A DNA stretch of 64,000 nt, taken from Arenibacterium halophilum. Its GTDB lineage: Bacteria; Pseudomonadota; Alphaproteobacteria; Rhodobacterales; Rhodobacteraceae. Location: the NCBI RefSeq assembly GCF_005938225.1, contig NZ_VCPC01000002.1, forward strand, positions 868,001 to 932,000, read 5' to 3'. Positions 1 to 9,831 of the stretch are shown piece after piece; the first letter of the stretch is position 1; each line of letters begins with the position of its first letter. Position numbers and translations under genes: made by a program. The notes under the pieces were generated by a model. That model ran no database searches. It was not told where the DNA came from and saw only the letters and a list, made by a program, of their open reading frames with translations.

Positions 1-3000
1 AGGACCGAGTTGTAGAAGCTGTTGAACTGCGCCAGCAGGATGATGAACATCAGCCCCAGCGCACCCAGAAACGCGTTCTGCAGGAACGCGCCGGATTCGG
101 CCTGTTCTTCCTGATCGCCGGTCCATTCCCAGGTGATCGCTGCGGGCAAGGGGTTGGTTTCCAGCCATTCGGTTATGACCCCGATCCGCTCGTTCGCGTT
201 GATCGGGGATATGCGTGCGTCGCCGTCCGCCAGCGCACTTCGCAAGGCGTCAGTGCTCTCGGCGCCCGTCAGTTGCTCAACCGTATAGCCTGCGCCATTT
301 GGGCCCGTTATCGTGCCGCTCTGACCTTCGGGCAGGGCGCGCAACACCGCCAGCCGGGTTTCACTGCCCACCGGCCCGCTGACCGCCTTGAACAGGCCCG
401 CGCTCACGTCCGCCTTCACGTCGTAATGCCGCTTCTGATCGACCCGGCTGATCTTGGCCAGTTTGGCCACCGGCTCGCGGGTGATGAAGTTCGACAGGGG
501 CACCAGTCCGCCCTCGGTGCGCACCTTGAGCGTGTCGAGCGTCGACAGCACCCGGTCTTCGGCAGGCAGACGTACGCGAATGTCGATTTCCTCGTCCGAG
601 CTCGGCACCCGCATCGAATCCAGAAAGATGCCGCGCGTCACCAGCTGCACCATGGCGCCCACCGTGGCGACATCGGCGCCGAACCGGCCGGCCTTTTCCA
701 CATCGACGTTGATCTGCCAGTCGATGCCGGGCAGGGGCAGGCTGTCTTCGATCTGGATCAGCCCCGGTACGGATTGGAAATGCTGTCGCGCCAGCCGCGT
801 CGCCTCGTTCAGCTCGTCCCAGCCATCGCCGAACAGACGCAGATGCACCGGCTTGCCCGAGGCGGGGCCCTGTGCCAGCGCAAGGATCTCCGCCTCGAAC
901 CCCGGCAGCTTGGCCAGTTCGCCGTTCAACTGGTCGATCACCGTGTCGCCATCGAAGTCCGGCGCGGTGACATGGCGGGTGAAGCGGCCATTCAGGAAAG
1001 GTTCGTCCACCTGGGGGCGATCCTCCCACGGGATGATTTCGAACTGCACCTGCCCGATGGTGTCAGGCGGTTGCTGATTGCCGCTGGTGTCGGTGTTCAG
1101 CCCGCCGTCGCCCGCAAAGGCAAAGACGTTGATGACGGCGGGGTGCGCGCTGACCACGTCCTCGACCTGCCGCACCATCGCATCGGATTCCGTGAGCGAG
1201 ATATTGCCCCGCGCCCGCACGAAAACCGTGGCCTGTTCCGGCTCGGATTCGACAAAGAACTCGACGCCCTTGGAATTCGCCGGAAACAGGATGAAGGCGA
1301 CGTAGAACACCGCCCCGAAGACCGCGCCAATCGCGACCACCGGCATCACCGGGTTGCCCGCGATGGCCTTGATCGCCCAGCCGAAAGGCGTCAGCCGGTG
1401 GCCGCTGTCTACACGCCGCGCGCGCCGTTCCACCCGCGCCGCCCCCAGCGCGACCGAGGCCGCAAACGCACCGGCCAGGAAGAGCACCGCGCCAATCAGC
1501 GACCCCGGCATCGCCCCGGTGCCCGCGCCCATCAGGTAGGCCGGGTTCAGCACCTGCATCGCGCCCAGGAACATCGCGTACCACGCCAGCGGCACCAGCA
1601 GCGCGCAGACCACCCAGGGCAGCCGCCGCCGCAGTGCATCCGACGCTCGGTCGAAACTGCGCGACATGCGCCCGGTCACACCGCCCATCACTGGCAGGTA
1701 CACCAGCGCCACGATCAGCGAGGCCCCCAGCACGAAGATGATCGTAACCGGCAGCATCCCCATGAATTCACCTGGCACGCCCGGCCAGAACAGCATCGGC
1801 AGGAAGGCGCAGAGCGTCGTCGCGGTGGAGGAAATCACCGGCCAGAACATGCGCTGCGCCGCTTCGACATAGGCGTGCATCGGGCCGATCCCGTCGTTGA
1901 TGCGCTTGTCGGCGTATTCCACCACCACGATGGCGCCATCCACCAGCATCCCCACGGCCAGGATCAGCCCGAACATCACAATGTTGGAAATGGTCACGCC
2001 CATCAGGGCAAGAAAGGCAAAACACAGCAGAAAAGATGTGGGAATTGCAAATCCGACCAGAAGCGCGGCACGGCTGCCAAGCGAGGCCAGCACCACTATC
2101 ATCACCAACGCCACTGCCGTCAGAACTGAACCTTCCAGCTGGCTGACCATCGACCCGACAACCCGGCTCTGGTCGTTCGAGGTGCCGACCTGAACCGCGG
2201 CCTGCAATTCCTCGGGCCATTTCGCGCTGGACGCGGCAACCGTTTCCTTGATCTGTGCCACCGTGTCGATCAGGTTGTAACCCTTGCGCTTGACCACCTG
2301 CAGCGCGACCGTCGCCTCTCCGTTGAAGCGCGCAGTGCCAACACGATCTTCAAAGGTGAAATTAATCTCGGCCAGATCGCCCAGCGTCACCACCCGGTCG
2401 CCATTCGTCTTGACGGGCAGGGCATAGACATCGCGCGGCTCGTCAAAGGACGACGGGATTTTCACGCTGAACGTGCCCTGATCGGATTCCACCTCTCCGG
2501 CGGCAATCAACTGGTTGTTGTTGCGCACCACGTTGACCAGTTCAGCTGCGGTAACGTTGTAGGCTTCAAGCCGCTGCGGGTCGATCACGACCTCCAGCAT
2601 CTCGTCGCGGTTGCCGGCGATGCCGGCTTCCAGCACCGAATCCATCGCTTCCAGGTCGTCCTGCAGATCCTTGGCGATGCGCGCCATGGTGCGTTCGGGC
2701 ACGGCGCCTGTCAGGTTCACGATAACGATGGGGAATTCAGAAAAGTTGATCTCGGTGATCGAATACTTCTCGTAGCCTTCGGGAAACTTGCCCTCGGCCG
2801 TGTTCATCGCGTCGCGCACGTCGGCCATGATGGCCGTCTTGTCCCAGCCGAATTCAAACTCCAGCGCCACGCCGCCATAGCCCTCGGCGGCGGTGGCCGA
2901 CATCTTCTTCAACCCGTCCAGATCGGCCAGTTCCGTTTCCATCGGTTTGACCAGCAGCGTCTCGGAGTCGGCGGCCGAGATGCCGGGGAAGGGTACAGAG

Positions 3001-3143
3001 ATGAAAAGCGCCGGGATCTCGATGTCCGGCTCGCCCTCTTTCGGCAATGTCCAATAGGCGAAACCGCCGATGATCAGCGACAGCGCGATGAAGGCAAGGA
3101 TCATCCGGGCCCGGTCTGCGGCCCAGGCAACCAGCCCCGTCAT
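1..3143 (-). CDS. RND family efflux transporter permease (C-terminus outside the window)
   Basis: Inner-membrane proton-driven efflux pump subunit. It reads from an ATG at 3143 leftwards without a stop to the window edge, about 1047 codons. The N-terminus has the usual cytoplasmic tip and first membrane helix (MTGLVAWAADRARMILAFIA). A helix around residues 389-410 matches RND TM4, but the usual Asp-Asp pair is Asp402-Gly403 (GMLVDGAIVVV). The visible end, LMFIILLAQFNSFYNSVL, matches a late RND helix, so perhaps 60-120 residues are missing. Its ATG overlaps the stop of the adaptor gene (ATGA), so the two are co-transcribed and probably translationally coupled. The substrate cannot be told from sequence. 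Confidence 0.93.
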   Translation of the reverse strand, partial: MTGLVAWAADRARMILAFIALSLIIGGFAYWTLPKEGEPDIEIPALFISVPFPGISAADSETLLVKPMETELADLDGLKKMSATAAEGYGGVALEFEFGWDKTAIMADVRDAMNTAEGKFPEGYEKYSITEINFSEFPIVIVNLTGAVPERTMARIAKDLQDDLEAMDSVLEAGIAGNRDEMLEVVIDPQRLEAYNVTAAELVNVVRNNNQLIAAGEVESDQGTFSVKIPSSFDEPRDVYALPVKTNGDRVVTLGDLAEINFTFEDRVGTARFNGEATVALQVVKRKGYNLIDTVAQIKETVAASSAKWPEELQAAVQVGTSNDQSRVVGSMVSQLEGSVLTAVALVMIVVLASLGSRAALLVGFAIPTSFLLCFAFLALMGVTISNIVMFGLILAVGMLVDGAIVVVEYADKRINDGIGPMHAYVEAAQRMFWPVISSTATTLCAFLPMLFWPGVPGEFMGMLPVTIIFVLGASLIVALVYLPVMGGVTGRMSRSFDRASDALRRRLPWVVCALLVPLAWYAMFLGAMQVLNPAYLMGAGTGAMPGSLIGAVLFLAGAFAASVALGAARVERRARRVDSGHRLTPFGWAIKAIAGNPVMPVVAIGAVFGAVFYVAFILFPANSKGVEFFVESEPEQATVFVRARGNISLTESDAMVRQVEDVVSAHPAVINVFAFAGDGGLNTDTSGNQQPPDTIGQVQFEIIPWEDRPQVDEPFLNGRFTRHVTAPDFDGDTVIDQLNGELAKLPGFEAEILALAQGPASGKPVHLRLFGDGWDELNEATRLARQHFQSVPGLIQIEDSLPLPGIDWQINVDVEKAGRFGADVATVGAMVQLVTRGIFLDSMRVPSSDEEIDIRVRLPAEDRVLSTLDTLKVRTEGGLVPLSNFITREPVAKLAKISRVDQKRHYDVKADVSAGLFKAVSGPVGSETRLAVLRALPEGQSGTITGPNGAGYTVEQLTGAESTDALRSALADGDARISPINANERIGVITEWLETNPLPAAITWEWTGDQEEQAESGAFLQNAFLGALGLMFIILLAQFNSFYNSV

Positions 3144-4372
3144 TTGCCGGCCTCGCGATAGGTCGGCGCGACCTGCACGCCCTGGGTCACGAAATCCTGC
3201 CCGACGACGATCACGTCGGCTTCGGCCGCCAGCCCCGAGACCCAGACGCCGCTGGATTCATCGCGCAGCATCCTGACGGGCACGAATTGCACCACGTTGT
3301 CGGCGTCCACGATGCGCACGCCCAACTGGCCGTCGTTGTTCAGCGTCAGTGCCGATTGCGGCAGCTTGTGCGCCTGCGCGCCCTTGGACGAAATCGCGAT
3401 GGTGGCGGTCTGCCCGTCGCTGATGCTCAGATCGGGGTTGGGCACTGTCACCTCGGCCAGGAAGGTGCGCGTGGTCGGGTCGGCAGAGCGGCTGACAAAT
3501 GTCACCTCGCCCGCCACGCGGTGCCCGTCGACCAGCTCGGCCCCCGCCTGCGCGCCCAGCTTCACGCGCGAGATTTCCGTTTCGGGGACATAGCCCACCA
3601 GCTTGATCGGGTTCAGCTGAATCACCGTGGCGCACAGTGACCCGGGCTGCATCAGGCTGCCCAACTCGGCCGAGTCGCTTTCCAGCAGCCCGGCAAAGGG
3701 CGCAGTGATCTTCAGCCGGGTAATTTCCTTTTCGGCGGCGGCTACAGCGGCGGTGGCGGCCTCGATACCCGATTCGCTGCTCTCCACCCCGGCCTCGGCC
3801 GATGCGATTCCCGCTTCGGCGCTCCGCACACCCGCGCGGGCGGATTTCAGCCGGGTTTCCGAGGCATAGCCCTCGGCGCTCAGCTTCTCGGCGGCGTTAT
3901 AGTTGATTTCGGCCTCTTCCAGCAGAGCGCGCGCCTCTTCCAGCCGCGCCTCGGCTTCTGGGCGGTGGCTGCGGGCCTCGGTCAGACGGGCGCGCGCCTC
4001 GGTCAGCGTTGCCTCGCGCGTGCCCGGATCCAGCTCGCACAGCAGATCGCCCTGCGCCACCTGCGCGCCCTTGCGCAGCGGTTCCGAGATCACCGTGGCC
4101 GAGGTTTCGGCACGCACTTCGACCTGGCGCGAGGCTTTGGTTTCACCTCGCAGGATCACGGCGTTGTCGATCTCCTGCGCGCTCGAGCGCAGCACCACAA
4201 CGCCAACCCGCGGTGTGGCCTTGGCAGCCGGACCTGCCTCTGCGGTGCTCTCTTCCTCTGCAACGGGGCGGTCGTCACCGCGGGCAAAGGCCAGCATGCT
4301 GTCTCGCTCGAATACCGCCAGATACAGGGCGAACGTGACCAGAAGAGCGGTCAGGATCGGTATTACACGCAT
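3140..4372 (-). CDS. RND efflux periplasmic adaptor (membrane fusion protein)
   Basis: 410-residue adaptor that links the inner-membrane pump to an outer-membrane channel. One N-terminal membrane anchor or uncleaved signal (residues 4-22) is followed by a lipoyl-type half (ILRGETKASRQVEVRAETS), a long Ala/Glu-rich coiled-coil hairpin (about 120-225, many EAR/EAG repeats), the second lipoyl half (ITAPFAGLLES) and beta-barrel/membrane-proximal domains. It is the first gene of the pump operon. No outer-membrane factor is seen nearby, so a shared TolC-type channel is inferred. A candidate operator lies about 75 bp upstream. Confidence 0.93.
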   Translation of the reverse strand: MRVIPILTALLVTFALYLAVFERDSMLAFARGDDRPVAEEESTAEAGPAAKATPRVGVVVLRSSAQEIDNAVILRGETKASRQVEVRAETSATVISEPLRKGAQVAQGDLLCELDPGTREATLTEARARLTEARSHRPEAEARLEEARALLEEAEINYNAAEKLSAEGYASETRLKSARAGVRSAEAGIASAEAGVESSESGIEAATAAVAAAEKEITRLKITAPFAGLLESDSAELGSLMQPGSLCATVIQLNPIKLVGYVPETEISRVKLGAQAGAELVDGHRVAGEVTFVSRSADPTTRTFLAEVTVPNPDLSISDGQTATIAISSKGAQAHKLPQSALTLNNDGQLGVRIVDADNVVQFVPVRMLRDESSGVWVSGLAAEADVIVVGQDFVTQGVQVAPTYREAGK

Positions 4373-4445
4373 GTCGGGCCTTTCGCAGCGGCAAGCGCAC
4401 CCAAACCGAAGGTGCCGGATGCCGTAAATATAGGGTCGTTATAAT

Positions 4446-4463
4446 CTGAACTAACCGGTTCAG
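4446..4463. promoter_or_regulatory. Candidate operator/promoter of the RND operon
   Basis: Perfect inverted repeat CTGAAC-TAACCG-GTTCAG (6-bp arms, 6-bp centre) in the 275-bp gap between the adaptor gene and the yfgM-like gene. Read on the minus strand it falls between a possible -35 TTCTGA and a possible -10 TATAAC (16-bp spacing), the usual position for a TetR-type repressor site. AT-rich sequence surrounds it in an otherwise GC-rich region. No TetR gene is in the window; one could lie beyond the left edge. This is a motif-level call only. Confidence 0.45.
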
Positions 4464-4647
4464 AATAAATTTTTTCGCCTCCCTCTGCAAGGCGGAGACG
4501 TGCGGGAAACGCTGGCAGACTTGGCTTGCGCCTTGATGCGGGTTAATAGAAAGCGAATGTGCCGATTTTTCGGCAGGATACAGGTACGAAAACGGGCTGT
4601 TTCAGGCATGGCGCACCCGGGAATCGCGGTCACGGCCAGGGGGGCAA

Positions 4648-5319
4648 ATGAGCGATAGCGACAGTTTCATCGACGAAGTAACGGAAGAGGTCCGCCGCGA
4701 CCGGCTGTTCGGATACTTCCGCCGCTATGGCTGGATCGCCGCCGTGGTTATCGTGGTCGTGGTCGGCGGGGCGGCGTGGAACGAATACCAGAAGGCCCAG
4801 TCGCGCGCTCAGGCGCAGGCCATTGGCGACCAGCTTCTGGCCGCGATGCGCGAAAATGACGCATCCGCCCGTGCCTCACGTCTGCAGGCGATCGATCCGG
4901 TCGGCCCCGGCGAATCCGCTATCGTGGCCATGTCGCTGGCCGGTGCGCAGGCTGAAGCGGGCGATACTGCCGCCGCCGCCGAGGCGCTGAACGCCATCGC
5001 GGTGAACGGCGAGTTACCCGAAATCTATCGTCAGATCGCCGCCTTCAAGGCGCTGACGCTGCAATCCGCCTCGATGACATTTGCCGAACGCCGCGCCGCG
5101 TTCGAAAACCTCGCGCGCCCCGGTGCGCCGCTGCGCACTCTGGCCGAGGAACAGCTGGCCCTGATCGACGCCGATGCCGGCGAGACCGAGGCCGCGATTA
5201 CCCGCTTTCAGGCGCTGCTTCAGGACGCCGAAGCCAGCGGTGATCTTCAGCAACGCGCGATGCAGGCCATCGTGGCGCTTGGCGGCACGCCCCAGCCCCG
5301 CGCAGGCGGGCAGGGGTAA
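4648..5319 (+). CDS. YfgM-like membrane-anchored TPR protein
   Basis: 223 residues. A short cytoplasmic N-terminus rich in charged residues is followed by one membrane helix (about 28-43, IAAVVIVVVVGGAAWNEYQK), then a helical periplasmic region with degenerate TPRs (TPR_21 type). In Escherichia coli, YfgM is an ancillary SecYEG/periplasmic chaperone factor encoded in the order yfgM-bamB-der, and exactly that order is kept here, which is the best support for the assignment. The stop at 5317-5319 is 54 nt before the preferred bamB start, so this is one operon. Confidence 0.85.
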   Translation: MSDSDSFIDEVTEEVRRDRLFGYFRRYGWIAAVVIVVVVGGAAWNEYQKAQSRAQAQAIGDQLLAAMRENDASARASRLQAIDPVGPGESAIVAMSLAGAQAEAGDTAAAAEALNAIAVNGELPEIYRQIAAFKALTLQSASMTFAERRAAFENLARPGAPLRTLAEEQLALIDADAGETEAAITRFQALLQDAEASGDLQQRAMQAIVALGGTPQPRAGGQG

Positions 5320-5373
5320 GGTATGGCTGGCGAAGAAGCTGCGCCCCACGCGCGAAATAACGGACAGGTTGGT

Positions 5374-6735
5374 ATGAACGCATCGTTTTCCGAACCCCGC
5401 CATGCGACACGGCGGATAGCGCCGCTTGGGCTGGCCGCCTGTGTGCTGCTGCTGCTGGGCGCCTGTGCCGAAAAGGAAATCATCTTCAAGGGCGAACGCG
5501 AAGACATCCGCGAGATGACCGCCGACACCAGCCTGGAGCGCGCCCCGGACGAGGCCGACAACGTCTCGCGCGCCATTCGCCTGCCGTCGCAGGTGAACAA
5601 CGCCAGCTGGCAGCAAAGCATCGGCACCGCCTCGCACCGCGTGGCGCACCCCGCGCTTGGTTCCAACCCGGCGCGTATCTGGAGCGCAAATATCGGGTCA
5701 GGCGATGGCCGCCGCGTGCGCATCACCGCCGATCCGGTGGTTGCGAACGGGCTGATCTATACGCTCGACAGCGGCGCGCGCGTCAGCGCGGTGAATACCT
5801 CGGGGCAGGTGGTCTGGTCGGTCGACCTGATCCCCGTCACCGACGATGAAGAGGACGCAACCGGCGGCGGCATGGCCTATGACAAGGGCACGCTGTATGT
5901 GTCCTCGGGCTATGGCCGCCTGACCGCGCTGGACGCCACCAGCGGCGCGGTGCGCTGGCATCAGCGCCTGGAATCGACCGGCAGCGGCACCCCGATGATC
6001 GACAACGGCCTGATCTATCTGGTCGCGGGCGATGACACCGGCTGGGCCATCAACACCAAAGACGGCCGCGTGGAATGGCAGATCGAAGCCGCACCCAGCG
6101 TCGCCAACGTGCTGGGCGCCCCGGCCCCGGCCATCGCGGGAGACTATGTGGTCTTTGCTTTCGGATCGGGTGAACTCACCGCCGCCTTCAAGCGCGGCGG
6201 GTTGCGCCGGTGGAGCACGAACGTCGGCGGCGGCCGCGTCGGGCAAGCGTCCTCGCGTATCAGCGACATCACCGGCAGCCCGGTTGTGGTGGGCCGCACC
6301 ATCTACGCAGGCAACCACTCGGGCCGCACAGCCGCGATTTCTACGCTGGATGGCAAACCGGTCTGGACAGCCCGCAACGGCGCGCTTGGCCCGGTCTGGC
6401 CCGCAGGCGACAGCGTGTTCGCAGTCACCGAACAGCGCCAGCTGGTGCGCTTCGACGCCAACAGCGGAGTGGTGGTCTGGGCCCGCGACCTGCCGGGATA
6501 CGTCAAGCAGAAGCCAAAGAGGCGCGCCGAAGTTTACGGCAACTACGGCCCCATCCTCGCGGGCGGCCGTCTTGTAGTGGCCAGCAACGACGGCTTCCTG
6601 CGCTTCTTCTCTCCGCAGGACGGCAGCCTTGTGGGCCAGGCCGAAGTGCCGGGCGGTGCCACCACCGCGCCGGTCGTGGCGAACGGCACTCTCTACGTCG
6701 TCGGCACCACCGGCCAACTGCACGCTTTCCGTTAG
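5374..6735 (+). CDS. bamB: BamB-like outer membrane assembly lipoprotein (PQQ/beta-propeller)
   Basis: Component of the BAM complex that inserts beta-barrel proteins in the outer membrane. From the ATG at 5374 (453 residues) there is a lipoprotein signal with lipobox LLGAC, Cys about residue 31, then eight-bladed beta-propeller repeats of the PQQ type (for example LIYTLDSGARVSAVNTSGQ, LDATSGAVRWHQRL). An upstream ATG at 5323 would add 17 residues; 5374 was preferred because GGACAGG sits 5 nt before it and the signal peptide then has normal length. It lies between the yfgM-like gene and der, as in many proteobacteria. Confidence 0.9.
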   Translation: MNASFSEPRHATRRIAPLGLAACVLLLLGACAEKEIIFKGEREDIREMTADTSLERAPDEADNVSRAIRLPSQVNNASWQQSIGTASHRVAHPALGSNPARIWSANIGSGDGRRVRITADPVVANGLIYTLDSGARVSAVNTSGQVVWSVDLIPVTDDEEDATGGGMAYDKGTLYVSSGYGRLTALDATSGAVRWHQRLESTGSGTPMIDNGLIYLVAGDDTGWAINTKDGRVEWQIEAAPSVANVLGAPAPAIAGDYVVFAFGSGELTAAFKRGGLRRWSTNVGGGRVGQASSRISDITGSPVVVGRTIYAGNHSGRTAAISTLDGKPVWTARNGALGPVWPAGDSVFAVTEQRQLVRFDANSGVVVWARDLPGYVKQKPKRRAEVYGNYGPILAGGRLVVASNDGFLRFFSPQDGSLVGQAEVPGGATTAPVVANGTLYVVGTTGQLHAFR

Positions 6736-6808
6736 CGGCGATATGCGCTAAACCGCGCTTCTGGACGTGCCCCCCGGCGCGTCCCGCAGTATTCGGAACG
6801 CGCGTGTC

Positions 6809-8275
<1,467 letters not shown>

Positions 8276-8277
8276 AG

Positions 8278-8400
8278 ATCGCGCTGACGCGCGATGCCTC
8301 CGGCGGGGATATTTGAAGCCCAAAGAAGCGGCGGCTTCCCCAACTTCTTTGGGCCATAAATATCCCGGGGGAGTCCCGCAGGGACGGGGGCAGCGCCCCC
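8278..8400 (+). repeat. Composite palindromic intergenic element, copy 1 (full length)
   Basis: Begins 3 nt after the der stop. Parts in order: hairpin 1 ATCGCGC-TGAC-GCGCGAT (8278-8295); core left arm (CGGCGGGGATATTTGAAGCC then CAAAGAAG) pairing with a core right arm (CTTCTTTGGGCCATAAATAT then CCCGGGG); hairpin A GTCCC-GCA-GGGAC; hairpin B GGGGGC-AGC-GCCCCC (8386-8400). Related copies lie at 10360, 18796, 20422, 32790, 42317, 45149 and 60268. It could act as a transcript end or mRNA-stabilising structure for der. Confidence 0.85.
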
Positions 8401-8571
8401 TTCCTCCTTCAATGCCGCCTCCTGGCGCCATGTGGCAGACCCTCTTCTTCTTGTATTTGCGCCTTCAGGTGGCAGGTGGGCCGCACTTTGCCGGGCGCGC
8501 GTGTGCCCGTTGAAGTTGTTACATGAATCGGGCATCCTTAACCAATTGATGCCCAATTGACGAGTTGCGCC

Positions 8572-9582
8572 ATGGCCACTTCACCGGCCTCTGACTTCAA
8601 CCTCCGTGCCCATACCCGCGCCTATTGCGAGAAGGACAACCGCCTCGCCGCGCTGTCCTATTTTGGCACCTTCGCGGTCTATTTCGCCTCGCTTTTCCTG
8701 GCGATCACCTATGTGCACCTTTGGTGGGTCCTGGCACCGATGGCGCTGGTGCATGCCATGTCGGCGGTCCGGCTCTATGTGCTGCAGCACGATACCGGGC
8801 ACCATTCGCTCTTTGCCACGCGGGGGCAGAACGAACTCGCCGGCCATGTGCTGTCGCCCTTCACCTTCGCCCCCTTCGAGGTGATGAAGCAGAACCACAA
8901 CCTGCACCACGCCAACATCGGCAACCTCGACCACCGCGAAACCGGCGAGATCCACACGATGACGTTGCGCGAATGGCACGCGGCCGGGATGTGGCGACGG
9001 TTGTTCTACCGGCTCTACCGCAATCCTCTCGTCTTTGTGCCCCTTGGCTCGGCGTTTACCTATTTCGTCCGTTACCGCTGGCCCAAGAACACCACGCGAT
9101 TCGGCATTCCCGGCGTGATCCTCCACAACCTGGCCATAGCCGCCTATATCGGGTTGCTTTACTGGTTCGCCGGCACAACCGGTGTGCTCGTCTGGTTGGG
9201 CGCTTCATTCCTTGGCGGCATGATCGGCGTCTTCCTTGTCTACCTGCAGCACAATTTCGAAGATACCTATTGGGATCGCCGCCCCGATCTCGACCCGCAG
9301 ATCGCCGCGATCCAGGGGTCGTCCTGTCTCGATTTCGGCTGGTGGTTCGATCACACGGTGGCTTGCATCACGCTGCATGATATCCACCACTTCAACGCCC
9401 GCATCCCCAGCTATCGCCTGCGTGCCTGTCATTATGCGCTGCCTGAGCATGTGGCACCCCGCCGGATCAAATTTCCCGAGGCCGTCGCGGCGCTCAATCT
9501 GAAACTCTGGGACGAAGATCAGGGCCGCCTTGTGCCATTCCCGCCAGGGGAATTTCCGGCACAATCCAAAGCGAGCAGCTGA
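8572..9582 (+). CDS. Fatty acid desaturase family protein
   Basis: Membrane-bound di-iron desaturase/hydroxylase, 336 residues from ATG 8572 (a TTG at 8557 would add five residues). The three histidine boxes are present: HDTGHH (about 75-80), HNLHH (about 111-115) and, near the C-terminus, HDIHH (about 267-271). Hydrophobic segments lie between them. It would desaturate an acyl chain at the membrane, with electrons from ferredoxin or cytochrome b5-like donors not encoded here. It is monocistronic, with palindromic element copy 1 upstream and a small GCCCCGCCGGGG hairpin just after the stop. Confidence 0.9.
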   Translation: MATSPASDFNLRAHTRAYCEKDNRLAALSYFGTFAVYFASLFLAITYVHLWWVLAPMALVHAMSAVRLYVLQHDTGHHSLFATRGQNELAGHVLSPFTFAPFEVMKQNHNLHHANIGNLDHRETGEIHTMTLREWHAAGMWRRLFYRLYRNPLVFVPLGSAFTYFVRYRWPKNTTRFGIPGVILHNLAIAAYIGLLYWFAGTTGVLVWLGASFLGGMIGVFLVYLQHNFEDTYWDRRPDLDPQIAAIQGSSCLDFGWWFDHTVACITLHDIHHFNARIPSYRLRACHYALPEHVAPRRIKFPEAVAALNLKLWDEDQGRLVPFPPGEFPAQSKASS

Positions 9583-9599
9583 AATATGCCCCGCCGGGG

Positions 9600-9627
9600 T
9601 TGATTTGGCATATCAGGTGTATATACA
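9600..9627 (+). promoter_or_regulatory. Possible promoter of the 39-residue protein gene
   Basis: TTGATT (9600-9605) and TATACA (9622-9627) are separated by 16 bp in an AT-rich patch and lie about 50 bp before the small gene's ATG. The match to a sigma-70 promoter is only moderate. Confidence 0.35.
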
Positions 9628-9653
9628 AAAGATATCTTCAAGCGTAAGCCTCG

Positions 9654-9663
9654 TGGTATACCA
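9654..9663. promoter_or_regulatory. Palindrome TGGTATACCA in the leader of the 39-residue gene
   Basis: Perfect 10-bp palindrome ending 4 nt before the AGGAG ribosome binding site (9668-9672) of the next gene and about 27 bp after the possible -10. The sequence resembles GntR/FadR-family half-site pairs, but no such regulator is encoded in the window. Confidence 0.35.
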
Positions 9664-9679
9664 ATGTAGGAGCTTGAAC

Positions 9680-9799
9680 ATGTCGAAGTCATCGAAACTC
9701 AAATCGCTTAAGGCCGAAGTCAAACTGCGCAAGAAGAAAGTCGCGCGGCAGGAAGCCAAGCTGAAGCAGGCAAAGAAGGCGCTCAAGAAGGCCGCATAG
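9680..9799 (+). CDS. Small lysine-rich helical protein (39 aa)
   Basis: Unrecognised 39-residue protein supported by a good AGGAG site 7 nt before its ATG. It has 14 lysines and a near-continuous helical pattern with hydrophobic residues every seven positions (L7, V14, V21, L28, L35), so a short basic coiled coil is likely. There is no signal peptide. It ends 32 bp before the helix-hairpin-helix gene, so both are probably in one transcript. A nucleic-acid-binding role is inferred from charge only. Confidence 0.7.
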   Translation: MSKSSKLKSLKAEVKLRKKKVARQEAKLKQAKKALKKAA

Positions 9800-9831
9800 C
9801 CCGCCCTGACGATTTGAAGAAGGACACAGCC

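Noticed and set aside
273-2129. 618-codon plus-strand open frame
   Set aside because: It is the antisense of the RND permease; composition is the His/Arg/Gln-rich type seen when GC-rich genes are read backwards.
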